Origin: Apiotrichum sp. Y4204
Lineage: Eukaryota > Basidiomycota > Tremellomycetes > Trichosporonales > Trichosporonaceae
Length of the DNA stretch: 64,000 bases
Assembly (NCBI GenBank): GCA_025531455.1
Contig: JAMYHL010000051.1
Span: 124,001 to 188,000 of the forward strand
Direction: 5' to 3'
Shown here piece after piece: positions 56,769-64,000 of this stretch. Each line of letters opens with the position of its first letter. Position 1 is the first letter of the stretch. The translations under genes and the position numbers were made by a program. The notes under the pieces are model-generated. The model was not told the origin of the DNA and did no database searches. It saw nothing but the letters and a program-made list of their open reading frames with translations.

Positions 56769-57912
56769 ATGCCCGAGCTCTTCAACACCAAGCGGTAAGC
56801 CCTCCCCAAAGCTCAAGCTAACAGCAGCCTGCAGGGCAAGACCGGTATGTCCTCTGTCCACTAACGCATATTAATCCAACAGCGGTAATCACCGGCGCGT
56901 CAGGCGGTATCGGCGCCGCGACCGCGCTCCTCTTCGCGCGCGCAGGCGCACATGTCGTCCTCCTCGCGCGCCGCGCCGACGCTCTTTCCAAAGTCGGCGC
57001 ACAGTGCACCGCCGCGGCAAAGGAGATGGGCCACACCATCGACGTCTTCACGCAGACACTCGACGTCAACGACCGCGACGCGGTCGCCGACCTCGTCCCG
57101 ACCCTCCGCGCGCTCGGCGTCAAGAACTTTGATGTGCTCGTCAACAATGCCGGCGGCGCAGTCGGCACCGAGCGCGTCGGCGAGATCAAGCTCGCCGATA
57201 TCGACTACATGGTCGACACGAACCGTGCGTGCTGGCCCTGGCGCAATGCGATCAAATGCTAACCTTTTTTTCAGTCATCTCCCTCATGCAGGTCACGCAG
57301 AGCTTCCTCCCCGAGTTTAAGAAACAGGACTCTGGCGTGCGTTGTTGAGAAGTTGGTCAGGGGCTGACGCGCAGCATATAATCAACATTGGCTCGGTGGC
57401 CGGACGCGAGGCGTACGTCGGCGGCGCGGTGTACTGCGCCGTCAAGCAGTGAGTATCGGGCGGGGCGAGGGGGGGGAGCGTGGGACTCGGAGCCTCGGAA
57501 GCGACATGGTTTTTTCTGTATACTGTATCTGACCTCTCAGCGCGGTCAAGGCGTTCACGACCTCGCTGATGAAGGAGCTCGTCGCGACGGGCATCCGCGT
57601 CACCGAGGTGGCGCCGGGCTTTGTCGAGACAAACTTTGCGCTCACGCGCTTCCGCGGCGACGAGGACGCCGCAAAGGCCGTGTACAAGGGCATGGAGCCG
57701 TGTGAGTGCCGCAAACGCGGGCGGGCAGTGGATATGCTGTTGCTATGTCGGGTTTGGTTTTTCTTCTTCTTTCTAACACCCCAGTGCACGCCGAGGACAT
57801 TGCCGAGGAGATTGTGTGGTGTGCCATGCGCCCGCCGCACGTCCAGATTGCCGAGCTCTTCGTCTTCCCGACGTGCCAGGCCGCAGCCACCATCATTGCG
57901 CGCAAGGAGTAG
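56769..57912 (+). CDS. Short-chain dehydrogenase/reductase, YMR226C-like
   Basis: Seven exons (56769-56794, 56825-56844, 56883-57224, 57275-57336, 57375-57448, 57541-57701, 57785-57912) encode 270 residues, the usual SDR size. Dinucleotide-binding motif TGASGGIG is at about 19-26, NNAGG at about 104, and the catalytic IGSVAG (Ser) followed by YCAVK (Tyr170, Lys174). The segment [32 protein letters not shown], then [10 protein letters not shown], matches the yeast Ymr226c subgroup, an NADP-dependent 3-hydroxy acid/serine dehydrogenase that oxidises L-allo-threonine and serine. That subgroup assignment is by pattern. The protein is presumably cytosolic, and most likely NADP-using judging from the LLARRAD basic residues after strand 2. 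Convergent with MRH4 (93 bp apart). Confidence 0.92.
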
Positions 57913-58005
57913 GCAGCGCTGGTGTGCAGAGTCGTAGATGCTGGAATGCAGTACAGAATGATGATGATCGTCGCATGAGGAGTGTACGTGTACAATTGCT
58001 CTACT

Positions 58006-59931
58006 CTACTTCCTCCATCCCCCGCTTCCTCCGCGTCCTCCCCCTCCCCCACGCTTGCCGCTCCACGTCCGGCCGCCAGGCTTGACCGCCGCGCGCGTCT
58101 CCGTCTTGCCGAGCACGTCGCGCAGCTCGCTCGCGTACTTGCTCTGTCCGGCGTGGCTCATGCCAAACACGACTACGCGGCCCGGGCGCCCTGCACGCCC
58201 CGCACGCCCCGCACGGTGCACAAAGTCGAGGACGTTGCGCGGCGGGTCGAGGAGGTATGTCGTCGTAACTGCGGGAGAAAAGTCGAGGCCGCGCGAGAGG
58301 AGCGACGTCGTGACGAGCACGCGAGGCCCGGTGGTGGGTGTCTCGGCATCCGCATCGGTATCCTTCTCCCGCTTGTGCTGCACGAGAAACGCGTCCAGAG
58401 GGCCATTATGTCCCGGCCGCTCGTTGCGGGCAGCCGTCTCGCCCGTCCATGAGAGGCACGGGATGTCGCGCGCCTCGAGGGTACGCGCCATTGCGTCGAC
58501 CTTGCCGACCGAGCCGCAGAACACAACCGCCATCGTGCGTGTCTTACGCTTCGGACTCCCCTCTTTCTCCTGGAGGAGACGTGCCTCCATCGCCTCGTCC
58601 GCGAACACGCGCTTGATCTCGTGGGCGACGTCCGCATGCGCATTACCGCCTTTGCTCCAGGGTACGAAGCGCGTCTCGAGGCTCTTCGGAAGACGGTGCA
58701 GTCCCGGAGAGAGGTGTTGCTCAAAGGGCGCGGAGGATAGCAACGGCTCGTTCTCCGCTGCGCGCAGGAGCGACGGTGGAAGTGTGGCGGTGACGAGAAG
58801 TATGTTGAGCTTGTCGCCCGCTGCCGCGCGGATCCGCTCCATCACCTTGTGCGTTTCGGTTTCAAACGCCGGGCCGAGGAGCACGTCCGCCTCGTCGATG
58901 ATCAGCCACTCGAGGCGGGACAGGTTGAGAATCTCCTCGCGCTCGTACTCGCGCCGCTCTGGTGCTGGCACATGCGCAGACTTCTTGCGGCCCTCGGGCT
59001 CCTCCCGCGGAAGAGCAAGTAGAGACGAGGCGCTGCGCCCCGTCGAAAACAGGATATCCACCGGTCCGAGATTGCGGACCGTGCCCGGCGAGCTGGCGCC
59101 CGCAACGCGGAGCTTCGCGCCGTGGGTGAAGCCCTTCGCGACAAGGGTGCTCTGGCGGGTGAGCTCGTGCGTCGGCGAGAGGACGAGTGCGCGCGGCGCG
59201 ACCTGCCCGTCAAAGCCTCCCTGTCCTGGACCCGTATCGGTGTCCTTCAGATGCTGGATAAGCGGGAGGAGATACGCGAGCGTCTTGCCGCTGCCGGTCT
59301 CGGCGCCAAGGATCGCACGGTGCGGCTCGCCATGCGACGCAAGGAGGTGCTGAAGCGCGAGACTCTGGATCGGCGTCGTCGATCCATTCGGGAAGCACTC
59401 AGCCAGCGTATCCTGTAGCGCGGGGAGGATCTCAAACGCCGAGAACTTGCGCGGCTGCGCAAGCATCACATTCTCCTTTTGGCGGTGTACCGGCTCGGGC
59501 TTGTGTTTCGGCGCCTGGGGCTTGAAGCCGGGCGGAAGGCGCTGCGGGAACTTGGACGTCGGGGTCTTCTTCACCTGCCGGAAATCAGGCGCGAGGCGCT
59601 GCGCCGTCGTCTGTGCCTGCGTCTGCGCCTGCGTGTGCCGCCTGTCACGTCCGTCTCGTCCTTCACGCGCGTCACGTCCATAGCGGCCATTACGCCCATC
59701 GCTTCCGTCGCGTCTATCACGCCCATCACGCCCATCCGGCCCATCTCGCCCATCCGGCCCGCCACGCTCGCGGTTCGGACCCCAGCGCGGGACATCACGC
59801 CGGTCCGGACGCTCCCACCGCCCGCCGTCCCGGAAGGTTTGAGGGGTGCTGCTCAGCGCGCGCACGAGGACCTGCGCAAGCGGGGGGACGACGCGGGCAA
59901 CGCTCGCTGGTGTGGAGCGAAGGCGGAGCAT
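58006..59931 (-). CDS. MRH4: Mitochondrial ATP-dependent RNA helicase MRH4
   Basis: A single exon encodes 641 residues, starting at ATG 59931 (an in-frame ATG at 59991 adds 20 residues). The first residues (MLRLRSTPASVARVVPPLAQ) form an Arg/Ser-rich mitochondrial presequence. A low-complexity RDGRDGRDRR/GRD repeat follows at about 60-100. The helicase core has TTPIQ (about 184), AETGSGKT (about 206), PTHELTRQ, DEAD (about 345), VTAT (motif III variant, about 381), SRGLDF and HRAGRAGRAG (about 571). The segment LPALQDTLAECFPNGS before the Q-motif is typical for Mrh4. Yeast Mrh4 functions in late mitochondrial large-subunit assembly. The C terminus is Gly/Arg-rich. No intron was found. Confidence 0.92.
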   Translation of the reverse strand: MLRLRSTPASVARVVPPLAQVLVRALSSTPQTFRDGGRWERPDRRDVPRWGPNRERGGPDGRDGPDGRDGRDRRDGSDGRNGRYGRDAREGRDGRDRRHTQAQTQAQTTAQRLAPDFRQVKKTPTSKFPQRLPPGFKPQAPKHKPEPVHRQKENVMLAQPRKFSAFEILPALQDTLAECFPNGSTTPIQSLALQHLLASHGEPHRAILGAETGSGKTLAYLLPLIQHLKDTDTGPGQGGFDGQVAPRALVLSPTHELTRQSTLVAKGFTHGAKLRVAGASSPGTVRNLGPVDILFSTGRSASSLLALPREEPEGRKKSAHVPAPERREYEREEILNLSRLEWLIIDEADVLLGPAFETETHKVMERIRAAAGDKLNILLVTATLPPSLLRAAENEPLLSSAPFEQHLSPGLHRLPKSLETRFVPWSKGGNAHADVAHEIKRVFADEAMEARLLQEKEGSPKRKTRTMAVVFCGSVGKVDAMARTLEARDIPCLSWTGETAARNERPGHNGPLDAFLVQHKREKDTDADAETPTTGPRVLVTTSLLSRGLDFSPAVTTTYLLDPPRNVLDFVHRAGRAGRAGRPGRVVVFGMSHAGQSKYASELRDVLGKTETRAAVKPGGRTWSGKRGGGGGRGGSGGWRK

Positions 59932-61418
59932 CGTGTGTGTGTTGAGGTGGTGGTGTCGTAGTGTTTGTGGTGATGGAGATGGCGAGGGCAATGCCGACGG
60001 CGCTTTGTGCTGTTTGCATCAGCGGCCAACTTTTTGAACACTGAAAGGCTAGAATGATGTGTCATTTGCCCAACGGGAGTGATGAAACCTCGCACCGCGC
60101 ACAGGTCTCGCACCAAACTTGCATCTGCGAAAGGCGCCCATAAAACGGCCAGAAATTTCCACCGTTTGCATCCTCTCATCATCTCATCCAGCATCTAGGG
60201 GGTACAACGGAGTGAAACAGTGAGTACAGGCCTGAGATATCTCGGGCGATTCGGCTTGATCGCGTGCACGCGTACGAATGAAGAGCGGGAAACCTTCTTC
60301 CCCAACTGGCACCTCTTGACATAGCCCCCGCGCCCAGAAGGGGCGGGGACGATGCTCTCACTGGACATCTGATATCACGCGCTGCGAGAACTCTTTTTTG
60401 TTTTTAGGGTTGGCGCTGACGATACAGGTGTAATTTCATCCGCTGGGCGCTGAGTGTTGTAGCTTTGGAATGTACTTGTATCGAAGACTCGTGGCTGCTG
60501 GGTGGACCGAGAGGAAGCGGGGAACACGGCTCGACTCTCGCGCGCGGATGCGAGATATGCGGCAGTCAGCATGCGGCAGACCCATGCTCATGTTGAACTT
60601 CTCCATGGGGAGGGCATCTGCTTGGAGTCTTCTGATGCCCATCTGCTCTTGGCTCTGAGGTGGGTCCATTGGGCATCTCCCTCTCCACTGCGAGGAACAA
60701 TGGACCTGGAATATGAGAGCTTTGCACCTGAACCTCGCTCTCAATTGGCACCCGCGCCGGAGCAGCGGTGGACAATGTTCTCAACTGGCCAGCTACTGGG
60801 TCGCGAAAGACTCTGGACAAGTGAAGGAGCTACTGTGACACTGTGATCTGCGCGATGGAACCAGTACCGCATCCGAGTGACTAAGGAGCAGATGGAGATG
60901 AACGACGAAGCGTCTCACGTCCGCGGCGGAACGCTCTACACTCTATGCTGCACGCTCGCCGCTCGACGCCCAATGCTCTGGGTGCACACAGCACAGCAAA
61001 GCTAATATGACTTCATGATAGAAAAGGATACATCCACTATCGACGGCTACTTCCAATGTGAAGGGCGCTGTCAGTCGCTCGTCTTGTCAGTACTCTTGCC
61101 GTCAGTGTTTGCGCAGTCACTCCGATGCAACCCGCTGCTTCGCGTCGGCATTCCACCTCCGCGCGGCAGCCCGCTCCGTAACCCCCTCACCCCTCCTCCC
61201 CTCCCGGTGCCTACATCACCCCACTCCTCGCACTACAAGGCGGACCCAGAAGGGGACACTCACAACCACTCTGCAGGGAGTACTAGTCCAGTGCAGAAAA
61301 GGGAGGTCCCCGTGGTTAGTCTTGTGTGTGTGCACTCCGCGATAGGCCATGAAGTGATATACATCCCCACACACGCCACATGCGGATCGATTGGAAAACC
61401 AACGCGCAGTCTCACCGC
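59932..61418. other. Intergenic region between MRH4 and RPL11
   Basis: This is 1.5 kb without a supported gene. Small open frames on both strands at 60,436-60,850 and 61,015-61,422 lack composition or homology evidence. It contains the MRH4 promoter and the RPL11 terminator region. Confidence 0.5.
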
Positions 61419-62309
61419 TTAGCGGGAGACAATGCCGTCGAAGCGCTGCTTGAACCACGAGATGGTCTGCTCGGGCTTGACCTTGTGGGAGAAGCCGACG
61501 CGGCCGACCTTCTGCTTGCGGCGGGCGACGCGGAGACCGGGGCGGCCCATGACGACGAAGAAGTCCATACCGAAGATACCGATTCCGGGGTCGTACTTGA
61601 TGCCGAGGTCAATGTGCTCGTCGATACCGAAACCGAAGTTGCCGGTCTCGGAGAAGTTGCGGCGGCGGAGCTCGTACTCCTTGACCTTGAGGGCACGCTC
61701 AAGGACCTCCTCGGCCTTGGGGCCACGGATGGTAACGTGGACGGCGATCTTCTCGTTACGACGGATCGAGAACGAACGGACAGTGTAGCGCGCCTTCGAG
61801 GTGACGGGGGTCTGACCGGTGAGCTGCTCGAGCACCTTGGAGGCACGAGTAAGACGGTCACCCGACTCTCCGACCGAGATGTCTGGCGTCAGAAACTGTG
61901 CAGGAATTTTGGTACCCACTGATGACGAGCTTCTCGATGCGAAGCTCCTTCATCGGGTTAACGGGGGCGCTCTTAGCCTCGGCCTGTGGTGTGAGTACAT
62001 TGCGGGGTGATCGTGGTGGAGCGCGGTGTCGTTGCCGAGATCGAGTCCGAGTCCAGCTGGGTCCAGCCCATCCAGTCCACCCAGTCCGTCCTCGCCATCC
62101 ACTCCTCCGCCGCGTTCGCCGTCACACCCAAATCTCAGCCCTTCTTCCTCGCCATCTCCCCTCTCCTCTCCTCTCCTCGCCGGTATCTCCCCCGCCTTCT
62201 TCCTCCCCGCCTTCCCTCGGACTGGACATTTCGCGACGCGGACTCGACTCGGGACTCGGGACTCGGCTCGGCTCGTTCGACTACCGCGCGGTGTGGATGT
62301 GCGTACCAT
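61419..62309 (-). CDS. RPL11: 60S ribosomal protein L11 (uL5)
   Basis: Three exons (62309-62307, 61983-61920, 61882-61419) give 176 residues, the normal size for L11. The sequence [13 protein letters not shown], then [35 protein letters not shown] and [11 protein letters not shown] is highly conserved uL5. L11 is part of the 60S central protuberance, contacts 5S rRNA, and is carried with 5S rRNA and L5 before ribosome entry. Exon 1 is only the ATG (ACAAAATG|GTACGC) followed by a 323-nt intron with a CT-rich middle; the second intron is 37 nt (ends CTGACGCCAG). The upstream exon boundary was fitted by frame, and the single-codon exon is the least certain point. Confidence 0.95.
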
Positions 62310-63306
62310 TTTGTATCTGCTTGTTAGTGACTGTGCGTTGCTCGCTGTGTCCCTCTTTGTGCTACTCACGATTTTTTCTTGACGGGTTGGGGAGAAGGCA
62401 GCAGCGAAGCGGGATACTCGTTCTGTTGGTGGGTAACCAGACGACAGCCAGCGAGCCAGCGGGGGCACAGCAGCGAGCCAGGGTGGCCAGCCTGGAACCA
62501 GTCAGTGCCCGAGGGTGGAGTCGCCCGCCCAGCAGGCAAGCTCCACCCCAGGCTCAAGCGACTTTGTGCTCCAGGCAGGGAGCCACAGCCAGGAGAAATT
62601 TCACCACCCAGGAAACAAGACTGACCCAGGGACAAAGGGGTGGATCCTTTTTGCTCCCGCTCCACACCCAGGGGTGGAGATATTTCCGAGTGTGGCACTT
62701 ACATCCACCGTAGTAAAAGGTCGGCGTTATTGTGCAGTCTTTAAGCGACGCCTTCGGGCAGATTGGTTCCGTTCAATTATCTGGAACCACGGTGTGGGGC
62801 ACCAGACGAATCGTGCCCATGCAGCCTGGCGGCACTGTGGCGGCCATCTCCGCCATCACGTTACGTGTTTCTCTGCTTCGTGTTCATCAACACAACTTTC
62901 ATCTTGACACTCCGACATTCACCATCGAGCAACCATTTGCGATTACCCTTTTGGAGACTGACTACATAGCATACACTCACCGTCAACCTCGGCAAGGAGC
63001 GCGACAGATAAGCTGCACTGACATGCTGAACGTAACTGTATTCACAATGGTATGGCATCTCTACTTCACTATGGGCACCAACTTCGGAGCATGACAGCAA
63101 TAGATCGGCCAGGCAAGCACCGGCATACGACTTAAACTGTCGGTCCCTGGTGGCTGATACTGGGCGATACGATTTCGATAAGACGAATGACGATGGACGA
63201 TGGACGATATACGATGGACGATGGGATGAGATAGGCTTGGAAGGGGGATGATCTCACGGCTCGGGTACACGTTCTGATTCAATCTGGCTGTTGAGTACGA
63301 CCTTGC
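62310..63306. other. RPL11 upstream region
   Basis: No gene. The part at 62400-62680 holds repeated CCAGC/CCAGG/CCACCC motifs and one hairpin, CTCCAC-ACCCAGGG-GTGGAG, near 62660-62682. The part at 63185-63230 has GACGATGGACGATGGACGAT, a 9-10-bp tandem repeat in the 3' flank of the next gene. Confidence 0.55.
63185..63229. repeat. Tandem GACGATG repeat
   Basis: GACGATGGACGATGGACGATATACGATGGACGATGG, about five units of (T)ATGGACG. Short tandem duplication in noncoding DNA downstream of the partial gene; no function is apparent. Confidence 0.7.
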
Positions 63307-64000
63307 CTAGCGGCGCTTGCGAAGGCTGCGGCGGGGGGCCTTGCCCGCCTTGGGGTCGTACGACGACGACGAAGACGAAGACGACTTGGAAGACTCGGAA
63401 GCCGGCGAGTCGGGACGGGCGGGCATGTCCCAGTCCGCGTTGGCGCCGCTGATGAAGCGGCTGGGGGAGCCGCCAGAGCCGGGGTTGAGGGGCGGCACCT
63501 CGGGCCCAGTGTACACGATGGACAGAGGCGAGGAGGAGTACTGGAAGGGCCCGTCTTCCTCGGCTTCCTGCATCGCCAGGGCGAAACGCGAAGGAGGAGA
63601 AGTGGCGGTGGGGAACAGCGGGGTACGCGAGGGTCCAGCTTCGGCATTGATGGGGTACATGCGGAAACGCGAGGGTCCAAGTACCGCGGTGGTGCCGGCG
63701 AGCATGGGGCGATGCGATGGTCCCGCGACCGCGTTGGGAGGCGTGTTGGGGGACTTCTTGGGGGACGTCTTGCCGGGGAGCATGGGGCGAGACGAGGTTC
63801 CAGCCACCGCGTTGGGCGCGTTATTGTTGAAGTACGCGTTGTGGATGAGCCCGTTGTTGGGGTACGTGTGGCCGTTGGTGTGCACGTTGTAGCCGCCGAA
63901 CACGTCGTACCCGCCAGGGGGAGGCAGGCGCATGCGAGGGTCGACGGGCGAACCCAAGGGCACGAGGGGCCCCTCAGAGTTGACGTCACGGGGCTTCTCC
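63307..64000 (-). CDS. C-terminal part of a Pro/Ser-rich protein (cut by window end)
   Basis: The frame is open from the stop at 63307 to the window end and has no start in view, so only about 231 C-terminal residues are present. It is rich in Pro, Asn, Ser and Ala and contains a degenerate repeat, NAVAGTSSRPMLPG, NAVAGPSHRPMLAG and NAEAGPSRTPLFPT, plus AVLGPSRFRMYPI, suggesting four copies of an (N)AxAGPSxxP-type unit of about 18-25 residues. An acidic patch (QEAEEDGPFQYSSS) follows, then a Ser run (SSKSSSSSSSSYD), and the protein ends in a basic RRSLRKRR. Function unknown; the basic end could be a nuclear localisation signal. Confidence 0.6.
   Translation of the reverse strand, partial: EKPRDVNSEGPLVPLGSPVDPRMRLPPPGGYDVFGGYNVHTNGHTYPNNGLIHNAYFNNNAPNAVAGTSSRPMLPGKTSPKKSPNTPPNAVAGPSHRPMLAGTTAVLGPSRFRMYPINAEAGPSRTPLFPTATSPPSRFALAMQEAEEDGPFQYSSSPLSIVYTGPEVPPLNPGSGGSPSRFISGANADWDMPARPDSPASESSKSSSSSSSSYDPKAGKAPRRSLRKRR

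Noticed and set aside
62400..62680. CCAGG/CCAGC-rich segment as a satellite or centromere-like repeat
   Set aside because: The units are irregular and total under 300 bp; better read as low-complexity promoter DNA of RPL11 with one short hairpin.
1..64000. CRISPR arrays, prophage, insertion sequences, operons
   Set aside because: None seen; the window is eukaryotic, with spliced genes on both strands and no regularly spaced repeat array.

Overview
This is 64 kb of nuclear DNA from a GC-rich basidiomycete yeast, most likely a tremellomycete of the Trichosporonales type. That assignment is an inference. It rests on spliced genes with very short introns (mostly 32-60 nt), a branch-site-like CTRAC/CTNAC placed almost against the acceptor AG, GC-rich codon use, orthologues of ordinary fungal housekeeping genes, and many long Ser/Pro/Ala-rich proteins. 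No bacterial, phage, CRISPR or intact transposon sequence was seen. About 22 genes are supported. For the spliced ones the exon lengths were summed and each gives an uninterrupted reading frame.

Layout. 0-10 kb: a GNAT acetyltransferase, a small secreted Cys-rich protein, a class III aminotransferase, a 2H phosphodiesterase (CPD1), a CCD97-like splicing-associated protein and MIX23, followed by a hairpin-rich unit of unclear nature. 10-26 kb: the nucleolar helicase DRS1, a 1,111-residue disordered protein with four copies of a KLxxLLG motif, a 12-exon, 1,298-residue FUSC/ArAE-type membrane protein, and Mediator subunit MED1. 26-41 kb: a PAS-like/GATA factor of the white collar-2 type with unusually long introns, two large low-complexity proteins, and two long gene-poor stretches. 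41-49 kb: a glutamine-rich protein ending in five Cys modules, a tRNA-like relic, and a TATA-driven gene encoding an internally duplicated protein. 49-54 kb: an esterase, then a divergent pair comprising a secreted protein with a PD-(D/E)XK-like domain and a degenerate kinase-like protein. 54-64 kb: a putative TPX2-like coiled-coil protein, a short-chain dehydrogenase, the mitochondrial helicase MRH4, ribosomal protein L11 (uL5), and the 3' part of a repeat-containing protein cut by the window end.

The genes do not form one pathway. Several serve gene expression (DRS1, RPL11, MRH4, MED1, the GATA factor, the CCD97-like protein). The most distinctive material is the nuclease-like/pseudokinase pair at 50.8-53.8 kb, the five-module Cys array at 41.5-43.2 kb, the KLxxLLG motif shared by two unlinked genes, the duplicated protein at 48-49 kb, and the compact intron 3' ends seen across the window.
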